From: Laburnicola sp. R22_1
Lineage: Eukaryota; Ascomycota; Dothideomycetes; Pleosporales; Didymosphaeriaceae
Length of the DNA stretch: 64,000 nucleotides
Direction of reading: 5' to 3'
Assembly (NCBI GenBank): GCA_014281115.1
Contig: JACONQ010000002.1
Coordinates: forward strand, 2,728,001-2,792,000
Made by a program: the position numbers and the translations under genes. The notes below the pieces were generated by a model. The model was given only the letters and a program-made list of their open reading frames with translations, did not search any database and had not been told where the DNA came from. Each line of letters opens with the position of its first letter. The first letter of the stretch is position 1. This document shows, piece by piece, positions 1-13,354 of this stretch.

Positions 1-210
1 TCTCCCTTATATTATATATTTAAATATAAGTTTACTTAGCTAGTTATTAATAATCTCTAATATAAATATATAATATAGATATTCTTTTTACGCTCTTTTT
101 AATTACTAAGCAGAGGGCTCTACTTTTTTATTATATTATTTAAGATAAAAGCCTTTATTATACTACCCCTAGATAGTTAATTTAATACCACATATATATA
201 ATTTTGTATA
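1..210 (+). repeat. Left arm of a long inverted repeat
   Basis: The best-matching part, about 86-194, pairs as a reverse complement with about 17,270-17,395 at roughly 90% or better over about 110 bp, judged by eye. Most differences are C/T or G/A transitions. Weaker similarity continues outward to about position 28 and may run past the window edge. It may be a terminal repeat of one large element or one of two inverted copies of the same element. Confidence 0.65.
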
Positions 211-300
211 GGCAGTGTTTTATAAACCTAATATGTCTTCTATCTAAATTCTAGATATTTACTATATGCCTAAATAAAAATCTTTTATAATATAGTTTTT

Positions 301-745
301 ACTTTATCTAGTAGTTTTACTTTACCTAGTAGGTTCTTACTTTACCTAACTAGTTTTTACTTTATTTACTTTACTTACTAGGTTTTTACTTTATTTACTT
401 TACCTAGTAGGTTCTTACTTTATTTAGTAGGTTCTTACTTTACCTAGTAGGTTCTTACTATATCTAGTAGGTTCTTACTTTACCTAGTAGGTTCTTACTT
501 TACCTAGCTAATTCTTACTTTACTTAGTAGGTTCTTACTTTACCTAGTAGGTTTTTACTTTACTTAGTAGATTTTTATTTTATCTACTAGGTTCTTACTT
601 CTCTTACTTTATCTAGCTAGTTCTCTTACTTTACCTAGCTAGTTCTCTTATTTTATCTAGCTAGTTCTTTTACTTTAACTGGCTAGTTCTCTTACTTTAC
701 TTAGCTAGTTCTCTTACTTTACCTAGTAGCTAGACTTTTATCTTA
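301..745. repeat. Degenerate ~20-24 bp tandem array
   Basis: About twenty imperfect copies of a unit built on CTTACTTTACCTAGTAGGTT follow one another. The period changes to about 22-24 bp from about 600, where the unit gains CTCTTACTTTACCTAGCTAG. The copies differ mainly by transitions and small indels. No coding capacity is seen. Confidence 0.8.
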
Positions 746-3700
746 CCTAGTAGGTACTTCTAGGTCTAATATTAGAGTATATAAAAAGCTCTCTAACTAT
801 CCTACTTCTAACTTTCTAAACTAAACTTTAACTTTCTACCTACTAAAGTTCTAGGTAAGACCTACTCTACTTACTTATTTCTAGGTATAAAACTCTAACT
901 AACCTAGCCATTCTAGAATTTCTCTACCTCTACTACTACCTAGTATAACTAGCTTCTAGCTCTCTAATACTCTAATAAAGAGGGCTTAGTAAATAAAGAA
1001 TATTCTTCTTATCTTTATTAATTCTATACTACTTCGTATAGTAGCTATATAGAGTAATATTAATCTAAATAACTTAGCTAATACTCTGGCTACTCTCTCT
1101 ACGCTTCTACCTACTTTAGTTAGCTTTTTTAATATCTAAGCTCCTCTAGCCAACCTTACTTTTATTCTTCTATTTAACGCCTACTATCTAGACCTAAATA
1201 CTAACTCTAGTATTCTACTTAGTATAACTATAAATAGGCCCTATAACTAGTACTATTATTAGTAGGCTTATATAGTCTATAGTAAAGTTTAAGATAAGGT
1301 TTAGGTCTATATTAAGTACACCTAGACTCTTTATTATAGTAACCTAACTAATCTTACTATTACCTATAGTCCTTCTAATAAGTAAAAGACTCTATAGGAG
1401 AGTTACTAGATTTCTCTTAACAGCCTTTATAACTAGTTTTTCTCTTTCCTCTTTACTATTAACACTAATTAATTCTATTCTATACTATTTTTTCTCTTAC
1501 TATCTATTTATAATTCTATTTCCACTACTTTAGCTATACTAATAATAGACACTCTTAGTTTTATTATAAGTACTTATTTTCTTCTTACTCTATAATTAAT
1601 AATTTTAACCTATACTAATTTATCTTTATAAGGCACTACTAGACACTTTAACTATTCTATCCTTATAACCTAGTTTTGCCTAGTTTGCTAGGCTCCTAAG
1701 GTTAATAAGATTATTTATTTAGTCTAGTATACTACCTTAGTACCTTCCTAGCTAAATATAACCTAGCGTAAGGCCTAGGTTAGTACTAATTACCTTTCCC
1801 TTCTAGTAGATAATAAGAGTAGTAGTGGGTATAAGTCTAAGAAAGAACTCTAAGAAGTCTTCTAACCTAGACTCTGTAATAGATCCCTAGGTTATTCTAC
1901 TTCTCTACTTCCTATACTAGGACTACTACCCTAGAACTAGGATATATAGTAATAGTATTATAACTTAATATAGTAGCTATATAGAATAGTTTTAAGCCTA
2001 TAATAGTAATAGAGAGATATTGCCTTTCTTAAGAGTAACCTATTTATAGTAGCTTAGAATAGATTTAAATTAATTATCCCTCTTTCCTTATACTTTATAC
2101 TTTAATTCTAAGTAGGTCTAGTATATTTAGGTCTAGGCTAGTATACTAAGAAGTTAAAAAGAAATTAGTTTACTACACTTACTATCTACTACTATTCTAT
2201 ACACTTTAATATCTTAATACCTACTCTAAATACTACTATATCTCTCTCTTCTAATAACCTCTCTAGCAGTTCTACTTAGCTAGACTAGAAGATTATCCTC
2301 TATTAGGCTATAAGAGCTAAGAATAGTAAAAAGCGTAGTTTTCTATAGGGTACTTCTAAAAATAGGCTAGTAGCTAGCAGCTATGCCTATTAGCCCCTAC
2401 CTTTATCTTATTCTAGTTTATTTTATAGGTAGGCTATACTATAGCAATTTACTTTAGCTTTTACTTTAACTATAGCCCCTATTACTTATAGTGCTAGCTA
2501 GATTATAAAGAATTAGTAGGCTACCTATAATCTAGTATTTATTGCGTATTCTCTACTATCTGCTATATAGCTTCTTTAGAAAACTCTACTATCTATCTTT
2601 CTACCTAATAGTAGGTAGGAGGCACTAGTTTAGACTATTTAGATATTATAGTAAAAGCGCAAGACCCCTACTCTAAAACCTTCCCCTTTTACTTAGGTGC
2701 CTACTAGTACCCTAAATAGCTAGGTAGAAGTTCCTATTTACTAGGTAGCTAAGTAACTACCTATCTAGTTAACCCTACTACCTATAAAGTAAATATACTA
2801 ACTAGATACTAGAGTTGCTTCTACTAAAAGTATATAAAAAATAGTATATAAGAAAAAAAAATCCCTAACTACTAGAAATTTTTACCCCTACTACTATTAC
2901 TACTATTATAGGGAAGAAGCTAGTAAATAGTAAGGTTTCTACTATATCTACTTTAGGGCAAGTAGTACCTGCCCCTTTCTAGCTATCTAATCTGCCTCTA
3001 GTAATTATAACCACTACTAATTAAAACTACTATACTAAGCTAGCCTAAAATAGAAAACTTATAAAAGTATAGGCTAATTAGAAGTAAGATATTAGCCTAC
3101 TAGAGCCGTATGCAAAGATATCTAAGAAGGAATAGATAGTATATAACTTAGTCTAGAAAATAGATAAGGTCTAGATAGCCTAGCTTCTAAAGTAGCCACT
3201 TTACTAGGGTAATATATTTATAGAGTTAGATAAACCTTATATAGCTTACCTAAGTATACTTATAAAGGCTAGGGCTATTAGCACCCTAGTAGTGTAGTAA
3301 TTTACTACTACTTTTCTATAGCACTAGTAGTAGCTAGAGAGTCTATTTATAGTGCTAGATGCTAGTAGGTTCTTTTCTATCTTAGAGTAAGGTCTAGGCA
3401 CCTTGCTATCCTATTATAATAGAGCCCTATAGTCTATATAGGTAATTAGTAAGTAGTTTAAAGAGTAGCTAGACCTTATATATATTTAATACTAATAGGC
3501 AATAGTCTATCTTAGATATAGTTACTAGTAGAAAGAGATTAGAGTATAAGAGTAAGTTGGTTAGGTGCTAAAAAAGGTTAAGAGCCAGGCAATTAGTGCT
3601 ATAATAGAGAAACTTAGTCTTAAGAATACTACTAAGGCTTAAAATTAGTATAGAGGGCGTATATATATATAGTAAAGAGATAGCTTATAGTAGTAAATAT

Positions 3701-5093
3701 ACTAGAGTAGGGTATCCTTTATTTTATACTATATAGTGCTATTTCTAATATCTAGTTATAGGCTAGCCTTAGTGTTAAACTATTATTCCTATAGCTTAGG
3801 TTAGTAGAGAGGGTAAATCTAGATATATGTAATGCTAGTAGGCAGTTAGAAGGGTAGCTAGGGCTTAAGACTATTCTAGGTAGTTTAATTAAGGGCAAGA
3901 TAGCACTTAGGATTAAGGGTGCTAGTAGGTTAGCGCTAGAAGAGGTAGTGAATAGTAAAGAGGAGAGTGGCACTAATAATAGCTTTTTAGAGTAAAAGGA
4001 ACTAGTAGATAGAACTCTACTAAAAAAGTAGCTATACTAGCTAACTCTACTAGAACTATTTCTACCTTAGTAGTAGTAGGTTTTAGTAAAAGAGATATAT
4101 TAAAAATTAGGCCCTACTTCTATTATGCCTATAATAGAAGTGGGTCTACTTATATTATTATATCTTTTTTTTTCTATTATAGGTAGTAGTATAGAGGATG
4201 GCTAGCTATATATAGTATATAGTATTAGTGTAAAGGAGAGAGTAGAGAGTACTAGTAGAAGTTCTGCTAGCTAGCTCTTCTTCTAACCTATACCTAATTA
4301 TAGAGGCTTCTAAGTAGTAGAGACTATTAGTTAGATTACTAATACTATTCTATTACTTAGATACTTACTCTACACATACTAGAGATACCTCTTTTCTAGC
4401 TAGACACTATACTCTACTAGGGCCTACTTCTTTAGATTGCCTAAAAAGCTATATTCTCTTATTATTTTATAGATATCTAGCTATAGTTACGTATACTATA
4501 GTAATAGTAGTATAATATAAGACTACTAGTAAGAGTTTCTAGTATCCTTCTATATAGTATAGTATCTTTAATTAATTTAGTAATAGTAGTATATATAGCA
4601 GTTCTTATCCTTCCTAAAAAAAAGGCCTTAGCTTCTTAGGGGAAACTCTAGTAATGATTTTTTATACCTAATATAGGTGTCTATTATATAGTTAGTATAG
4701 ACATATTTATAATATTAGTAAACTATATAGCCTTTTTTTAGCTCTATTAGGGTGGCCTATATCTTACTCTAGGCAAGACTAGCTACCTACTATACTTTCT
4801 AGTAGTTCCTCTACCCCTTACTATAGTAATTATAGCTAGCTAAGCTAATATCTATATAGGCTATAGGCTTGCTATCTAGGTAGCTACTTATTTAAGTATG
4901 GTAGCAACCCTTTACTAGTAGAAATATATCTATTACCTATATATCTAGATTATTTATTAAGCGCTCTATTCTATAGGTAATAAAAGCCTAGCTAGTAATA
5001 ATAATAAAGTTAACCTACTTACTACTATAACCCCCATATCTAGTCTCTTAGGCAAAATTAATTATACTCTAGGATATATCTATATAAAAAATA

Positions 5094-6946
5094 ACCTAGA
5101 TTATAAGCGAGTCGCCCTTACAAGCGAGTCGCCCACCTTATTAATTCTCTTAGCCTTTTATAGCCTATACATCCACAACGCAATAAAATAATATTAATAT
5201 AAGAGCTGTCCTAGTTTAAGTAGTATTTACAGTACGCTTTTTACACGTTTGTGAGTTATGGCCAGTCTCTCTGCAGCGACCGCAGCGCGCTAAGGCCTGC
5301 CGGCTTATACCTAATCGCGCCTTGCCTTAACGCGTTTCTCCCTTAAGTTGCTGCTTAACAGCCCTTTAAGTAATAACATCCTCTCCCTCTACCTTTAATA
5401 GGGTGCCTTGCTTCTAGATCCGCTTCTTTTTGCGATTCTTGCGCGTTGTGGCGGCCTCATTTGCTCTCTTAAGGCTTAAGATTCGCTCGCGCATAAGCGC
5501 CATTTAATGCATTGCTTTAGAAGAGCCTCTTTCTAGCTAATTAAGCCTCTTAATAATAGAAGCAGGTGACGAGCTCTTATGCGCGTGAATCCGCTCGCGA
5601 ATTAACATTAATTAAGCCTCTAGTTCGCGCACATTGCTAGGTGTTTTGGCCTCCCACATGGCCTCTAGTAGGGTTGCTGGCGACAGCGTCCTTAGCTTAA
5701 TATTAAGCTTTAAGATTACTACCTCTAGATTGTGTAGGGCTAGTTTAGCGCCCTAAAAGCTTGTGCAGATATTCTCCTTTATAATTAACTAGTTGTAGGC
5801 GGCGCGGAAGGCAGGTAGGAACTTAAGCTTAGTGATATGGTTGATATGGTCGCGTATTAGGCTCGACACTTGGCATCCGTACGTCCGCTTTAATGGCGAG
5901 AAACAGCCAACGTCTAGCGGCTGCAGGAGGTGCGACGAATGTGGCGGCATACAGAGAGTATAGATATTATTATCCTTGTAGATTTCTTAGAATTTAAGCG
6001 ACTTATAGCTCTTATGGCTGTTAAGTATAAGCAGCTAGCGCGCGCCTACTCTACGCGCTGCTATATGCTTAATAAAGTGCTATAGCCAGGTAATACTAAG
6101 CTTATTAGTAGTTTAACTATTGTCGCTAAGCCTAATAGTCTAGTCGCCTAGTATATCCTCGCCCTTATACTAGGCAGAGAGGTAATACTAGCTAGCGAAA
6201 ATAACAAAGGGCGGGATTGCCTACCTAGCAGCGTTAATTCTATAGATTACCGTAACCTATTCGCAATTGCCTAGCTGAATTGCTTTTATCCGGCTACGTC
6301 TCTCTAATTCTATAATAACTAGCTAGGAGGATATCTTGCCTATTAGAAAGCTAGTCTTGTTAAAGTTAAAGGTGTCCTTGTTGTGGATACTGTAGGTGAT
6401 CTTTATACGCGCTACGAGGTTAAACTAGCGTTGTATAGCTTTTAGATCCTTGCAGAGCGCTCTCTAGTGGTTGTACAGTCGATTAAACCGCGTAGTAAGG
6501 CTGTCTATTCGCTTGACAAAGTTTCTAGGCCACTATTAACTAACCTGGCCACTGCCGCGCTTAGCGAGCAACTTATCCACTATATTCCGCACAGCTTCTA
6601 GAGTAGGCGCAAACCCTTGCGAATCTAGATTAAGTATATACTCGATAATCACCTCCTCTTCTAGCTTAGTAAGCTTTCTTAAGTTGGGCTAGCAATCGCG
6701 TCGCGCAGGCTTCCCAGCGCGTTAGTCGCGCAGCGTTAATCGGGGGATATTATAAGCCCGTACAGCCTCTCGTACAGTCTGAATTTGGTTCTAATTAATA
6801 GCTAGGATAGCAAGGTAGATATCTACTTCGTTGCAGGGCAATTGAGTAGAAGTTAGTTAAGCCATTGTAGTTTGTAGGTGACGCGTCGTAGAAAGTTAAC
6901 AAGGTGGGCGACTCGCTTGTAAGGGCGACTCGCTTATAATCTAGGT
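5094..6946 (-). mobile_element. Pogo-like (Tc1/mariner superfamily) DNA transposon
   Basis: Two 46-bp perfect terminal inverted repeats (5094-5139 and 6901-6946) are flanked by TA (5092-5093, 6947-6948), the target duplication of this superfamily. The palindromic TA makes the apparent repeat 49 bp. Each TIR holds AAGCGAGTCGCCC twice, with starts 17 bp apart (5105 and 5122). Inside lies one RIP-broken transposase frame on the minus strand. The element is less AT-rich than the DNA around it, so it was probably hit by fewer RIP cycles or inserted later. The CGAGTCG core is shared with the element at 17,601-21,607. Confidence 0.93.
5216..6865 (-). pseudogene. Pogo-like transposase with CCHC zinc knuckle, RIP-inactivated
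   Basis: Read on the minus strand from an ATG at 6865, the frame holds 550 codons to a TAA at 5216 with no net frameshift. It is broken by many TAG/TAA codons at positions where the family has Gln or Trp. The N-terminal part has the psq-type helix-turn-helix region, followed by a CENP-B-type DNA-binding region around EEEVIIEYILNLDSQG. The C terminus has a C-x2-C-x4-H-x4-C zinc knuckle (5243-5284, CGRCRETGHNSQTC). A DDE catalytic core is expected between. In life it would cut and paste the element at TA sites; this copy cannot be translated. Its length nearly equals that of the element at 17,601 (551 codons). Confidence 0.88.
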
Positions 6947-6949
6947 TAT

Positions 6950-9900
6950 AGATAATGTGTATATAGTTAACACTAACCCCTAGAACTAATATAGCTATAA
7001 TTAGCCCCTTTTATACTACCTAGGCGGCTATCTTACCTACTTAATTAGAATTACTAGTATAGTAGTAGCTATAGTCTAGCTTAGCTACTAACTACTTATA
7101 TAGGTCTTTAGTGTAGTAGTATATAATGCCTTTTCCTACTAGTACTATAGCCTATAGTCTTTATACCTAGCGCTAGGCGGCTTTAAGTGCTTTCTTTTAG
7201 ATCTAGCTATGCCTATATAGTATAACATAGTAGTATATCTAAGAGCAGATAGTAGCTGCCCTAATATAAATAGCATAAGGTTTTATAGCCATACCTACTA
7301 TAAGTTTATACTTCCTAGTAAGTAGAAGGGTTATAGTAAGTAATATAATAGAGTAGAATACTAGTGTTAAATTCTTAAAATATACTAGCTTTTTACGCTA
7401 GTGGCTTACTATAAAAATAAGATAACACTTATCTATTATAATACGCTATAGTAGACTTTACCTATATAGTTTTTATATATAAATTATAAAGTTACTATTA
7501 TAACTTATATTTCTAGCTATATCTACACTAATAAATACTAAAGGGGTATAGACCTTAGTTCCAAAGGTTTATTGTAGATAGTAGATACTATAGCCTTGTA
7601 TTTACTACACTAGGTCCTAGAGTAGGACCCTATAAAGTACTACTACTATAGTAACTCTAAAATTAGGCATATAGACTAGTATGCTAAAGAGTAGTAACTT
7701 GCTATCTTTTATTAGAAGTACTACTACTAAAGGGCTTTGGCTATTAAGTACTATATATAGGACCTACTTCTACTCCTATAATATAAACTAAATATCTATT
7801 TTATCTAGCACCTATTATATAGTAATATAAATAGCTCTGCCTCTATTATAGGATAGAGTGGCCTACCTAGAATAGATTGGCCTTAGGCTAAGATTAGGTA
7901 CACCTCTAGCCCTATTAAGCTAGCTAAGGTTATGGGTTCGCCTCTTACTCTACAGCGCTAGAGGGGCATGTCTAGGGGCCTATAGCTTCTATATTAGTGT
8001 ATAGAGGCTAAGAAAGCAATGCTATATATTACTAAAAAGCCTAAAGGTATTAATAGAGTAGATACTAAAGTGCTAAAGAATGTCTACTAGCACACTATAG
8101 TTTCTAAGGCTAATTTTAGTTATATAGATATTCTAGAGCTCTAGTAAATCTTTCTTTTCTTTTACCTCTAGCTCTTCTTCTTCCCTAATCTTATCTTAGT
8201 ACCTAGCTCTAAATAGATTCCCTACTACCTCCCTACTAATCTCTATAGTAGTATAGTAATAACCCTATATAGATAGCTTAATGCCTAGACAAATAGCAGT
8301 CTTTATCTCTAGGGCTCGCGTTAGCTAGGCTGTGTCCTAAGGCCCTTTTCTCTCTACCTATAGGTAGTCGCTAAAGTGGCCCCCTATAACCTACACTTTA
8401 AGGTACTCTTAGAATAGTTAGAAATAGACTAAGTATATAGCTATAACTTAACTTAGATAGTAGAGAAAAAAGTAAAGAATAATCTTAGGCTTATCCTACT
8501 ATAATTATAACTTATAATAGTAGGTTATTATTATAATCTAGCTATTTAGAATAAAGATATTCTAGTCCTATAAGAGACTATTTTAGAAGCGTAAAGAGGT
8601 AGTCTTAGTACCTCTACCTAGCTAGCCAGAGGTTATATAGATACTTAGTAATAGTAGGGTTAGAAACCTATCTATCTACTATAGGTACTGCTTTACCTTC
8701 TTTGTACTCTACCCTCCAGACCTACTATAGAGCTAGAATTTCGCCTTTGCTCTGTCTAGTATCTATACTAGCTTATTCTAGAGCTAATTTCCTACCTAGA
8801 TAATAAAAAAAGCTTCCTATTACTAAAAAGTTATATTATTCTTAATAGATTTAAGTAGGATGCAAAATTAACCGCCCTAATCCTTAGTCTAGAGGAGGTC
8901 CTACTACATTATATTCTCTATATTTAGAATAAGGATTTTTACTATCTAATAAAAGTAGGCTAATATAATTAGGCACCTAGATAGGTAAAAGATTTGCCTA
9001 TCCCTTAACTAGGATATATTACTAGTATTACTCTAGGTAAGAGCAACACTCTTGCTATAGGTAAGTAGACTAAGCATCTTACTTATAAGACTAAAGAAGC
9101 CATTAGCTAAATAGCTATACTATTACTAAAGGAAGTGCTAATATTATAAAATACCCTACTAGTTCTAGAAAGTAGTAAGAAGTAGGATTTCTACACTTAG
9201 CACTCTTATATAGTACACTAGTCTAGTAAAATAGTAAAAAAGGTACTTTACTATATATAAATATTCTATCTTAGTATTAATACTAAGCACTACTAGAAAG
9301 TGGATTAGTCTACTACTATATAGCTAGTTATTTATAGTAATAAAGATAAAAGACCCTAGAAGTACTAGTAGGAACCTATTAGCTTTCTTCTCTCGTAGTG
9401 CCTCCCTGCTCCTATTCTCCTCTATAGCTTTAAGGAGCACCCTGGCTAGTCTCCTCTACTCCTCTATCTAGAGGAATAGCTAGTAGGCATCTATAGTAGG
9501 CCCTAGAGTTTAATTCTACCCTAGTAATTTCTTAGAGTTATTATCTTTACTACCGCTACTATTACTACTACTACTAGTAGTAGTAGTAGTAGTATTCTCC
9601 TCTACTTAAATAATGCGTAGAAGATAGCATATAAAATAAGCTATATAGCGGCTATAATAGGCCTAGGTTTCTAGATTCTATAGCTAGCTAAGAAGTCTCT
9701 AGTCTATCTTCTAAAGCCTTACACTCCTAAGCCAGCGCCTTAACTCTCTTTTAAGGGTAACTAGTTCCTTAACGCTGCGCTCTATAATAAGCTCTACACC
9801 TATACTACTTACTATAGGGTAGGCTCCTTTATATTAGAGAGTCTGGCTATATTAGTTAAGATAAGAAAATTATAGCCCTCTAGGTGCTTTATTTAGCTAG

Positions 9901-12900
9901 TGCGCTTAAACTAGCTAGTCTAGTCTATTTCTACTATATTACCTAGCTCTCGAACCTACTTACTAGTACTATATACTAGCTAGATAGTATTCCACTATTA
10001 TAAAAGCGCACTAGTGCTCTTCTCTACCTACTAGCTAGTAGTAGTAAGAAGGGGTAGGCTAATAGAAGAGTAGAAAAAGAACTAAACTAGAAAGTATTTG
10101 TGGTATACGCTAGAGTAAAAAAAGGTCTATACTTATTCCTTTTTCTAAAGACTCTTAAGGTTACTACGCTAAAAGGACTCTTAGTATAGGTTCCTTAGAT
10201 ACTTTCTTATAGTATTAAAATTAGTAGTAATAAACTACGTAGAGCAGTTACTCTTATACTAATATATAAAGCCTAGAGTAGGCGGCTTTAGAATTAGAAA
10301 AGGGGGTCTATTAGATAAAGGGTTAGCAACTCTGTCTAGCACAGCAAAAACCCAGGCTAGGTCTTCTATAGCACTAAGAATACTTTGCCTCTACTTTACT
10401 AAAATCTTATACTAATCCTATAGGTGTGTATTTAGCTAGAGGATAGTAGTAGTATACTCTAGGCAGATTAGGATCTTATACTTCTCTAGGTAGTAAAAAT
10501 ACTTAGATAAGGTAGCTGCCCTAAGAGAGCTTTAGCTATAGTTGCCTACTATACTAATTTCTATATTAGTAACTGCAATAGTAGACAGTATAAAGTAGCT
10601 ATCTAGGTAGAAAATTTAAATCTGCTAGTCCACTAACTAGAGTGTAGCTTAGCAGCTAGGCGCTAAGCTAAGAGTTAGGGTTAGGGTTCCTAGCCAGCGC
10701 AATTAAAAAAGGCTACTCTAGGTACTAAAAGGTGCAAAAGAAGTAGGCAAATATCTTTTATATAGAGTATATATAAAAGGAAGTTATAGCTATTACACTA
10801 TAGTAGGTGCAAGGCATGTAAATTAAGGTAGTTACTAAGGTAGATTAAGCTACTAGTGCCTACCCTACTAGGCAGCCACTAAACTAAATACGGGCAAATT
10901 AAGCTTAATCTACTAGGTTATATAGGTTAGAGTTATATTAATAGTAATAGTATTATTAAAGTCGTTTACTATACTATATAGCTTACTAGTAAGAATACTA
11001 TTTATTACTCTCTTATACTTAGTTAAATTCTAGTATATAATATTTACTAGAATATTAAAGTTATTACTATTACCTATATAATACTTATTACCTAAAGTAA
11101 TTCGAAATTTTAACTATAAGCTTAGGTTTTTATTAGAGATCTAATAGTATAAAAGTAAGACTATACTTACTATTATTAATTTGCTATTAGATTTATATAT
11201 TTAATATCTTAATATTTTTATATAAGGATAATATAGTCTAAGTAGTAATAGATAAATTAAATATAGCTTCTAGTTAGTATATAAATATAGTATAGGCGCC
11301 TTTTGCATATTGCTTTATATACCTCTAAGTAGTATTCTTATCTTTAGGATTAATTATATAAAGGCCCTTTACTTAACCTTTTTATATAAGAACTATAGTA
11401 TTATATATAAGCTAAATTCTTCTACTATTAAACTTAATAGATTAGTTCTTAGTAAGAATAGTCTTATTCTTTATATAGAAGACTACTTTCTTTAGCTCTT
11501 TTTCTTCTCTTTATGTAAAGTTCTTATTAATAATACTAAAGGTATTATTTATCTAAAGGCTAGTAATTCTAAAGGTGTGTTTTCCTTTATTAATAATAAG
11601 TAGATATAGGTTATATAATAAAGTCTTTATACTAAGTTTCTCTTTATAGTAGTTATAGTAGGTTTTAAACTAATAAAAATCTAATTTAGCTATACTATAA
11701 AGTAGTTATATAATATAAAAAATTATATCTTATAGAAAGTTTATACGTAGTTTCTTAGGTAGTCTAGTATAGAGCGTGCGGTTTAGTTTATTAGTAGACT
11801 AAATATAGGCCTAGGTAATATCTTATAGTTTAAAATATATTTTATATATTGCCTAAAGGCTTACTTCTAATATAAGAAGTAGGCGCTAGCTTATTCTTTG
11901 GATAGTAGGTAATTAGGTAAGAATATTATTCTTTTTCTTATTAGAGTGGCTAGTAAATATAAGGTAGAATTTCTTATATAGTTAAGTAGTCTTGCCCTTA
12001 ACTTCTTATATAAGATAAAGATTAAAAATTCTACCCTTATACTTAGATAAGTTAAAGAGAAGAATTTTAAATATACTATTAGTAATTAGAGTATCTATTT
12101 CTATATAGTTTAATTCTTTAAAAAGTATTCTAGGTAATATAATTATACCTTCTATATAGAGCTTTAGAGATAGTTCCTAATTACTTATCTCCTTTTAGGA
12201 AAGGAATATAATATTTTTTAAGTAGCCTCTTCTCCTCTTCTTTAGAAGATTTCTTTATATAGGAGTAATATTATCTACTTTATATAATAGTGAAAGAGTA
12301 TAATATTCTTTATAATAGTATAGCTTAACTTATATATAGTAAAACTTTACTAGACTATTTTTTAGATTAAAGATTATATCTCTATTCTTAATATTCTTAA
12401 TTTTATACGGGCCTATCTATTCCCCTTTTTCTTTCTAGACTATAACCTTAGAATTTAAGTAGATACTTAAGAACTTTATACACTGCTAATAGACTATTAT
12501 AAGTATTTAGCACATAATTAATATTAGTCTTATCTCTTTTTTTATAATATCTTTATTGCCTTTTATATAGTATTTATACATATAATAATATTAAATAATA
12601 GGGGAGAATCTATACTAATTCTAAAATATACGCTAAAGACTAGTAGTATAGGTATAAGGCTATCTAGGCCTATAGTGTTATTAATAGCTTTAACAGCTAT
12701 CTAAAAAATATTCTTCTTATTATATAATTTTCTAGTTTAGCCTTAAGAATATTAAAGGCTTTATAAAGGGGTGCATATAAATACTTAACCTTCTCTATTA
12801 TCTAATATACTTCTATAGGCATTTGCCTATAGATTACGCTAATAATCTTTATATAGTTTCTAAACTTACTTAATATAAGGTTTATACCTAGATTATATAT

Positions 12901-13354
12901 AATATAGTTAGGTAGACCTTAGTAGATATTAATTTAGTATTTATAGAGGGCTTTCTATACATCTTATATAGATATTAATTTTAAGAAGATTATAGCTTAA
13001 AATATTATATCTATATTTATAATATATAGTATATTTCTAGTTTTAATATATATAATATTAATAATAATCTTATAGTTAAAGTGGGTATTATTCGTAATAG
13101 TAAACTTAAAGTAATATAGAGCTTATTTATATAATTAATAATAATAGTAAAACTTTTAAATTTTATTTAGTATAGTAGTATCTACTTTATAGCTAGTATT
13201 AGTAAGTATCTTTTAAAGTCTTTTTATATAGGGATATTTAAATTATTAATAAAGATAATAGAGTTCTTATTTAATAAAGAAAAATACAGTTTCTTTCTTA
13301 CTAATATTAAAAAAGAGTGTCCCTATTTATATATAATAAGTATTATTATTAACG
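6950..13354. repeat. RIP-destroyed AT-rich repeat block
   Basis: Composition is the same as at 1-5090, with TA very common and CA/TG rare. Some pockets (about 7,900-9,600 and 9,900-10,700) keep slightly more GC and look like remnants of coding transposon DNA, but stops are too dense to assign a family. A short trinucleotide palindrome, (ACT)n followed by (AGT)n, lies at about 9,556-9,594. The only nominal open frame (11,310-11,495, plus) is compositionally simple. I see no gene. Confidence 0.75.

Larger units (their letters stand above)
1..5090. repeat. RIP-destroyed AT-rich repeat block
   Basis: The stretch is extremely rich in TA and almost lacks CA and TG dinucleotides, the signature of C-to-T mutation at CpA on both strands (repeat-induced point mutation). 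ATG codons are nearly absent and stop codons dense in all frames. It must derive from repeated DNA, probably one or more retroelements, but I could not recognise a protein domain with confidence. The only nominal open frame (3752-3973, minus) is low-complexity and not believable as a gene. Confidence 0.8.

Noticed and set aside
301..745. CRISPR-like repeat array
   Set aside because: The units abut without unique spacers, and the host is a eukaryote.
3752..3973. 73-codon minus-strand frame in the RIP block
   Set aside because: Low-complexity Leu/Ser composition in RIP DNA, with no family signature or neighbouring exon.
10674..10688. Telomere-like TTAGGG repeat
   Set aside because: Only about two and a half units, internal and isolated; chance is sufficient.
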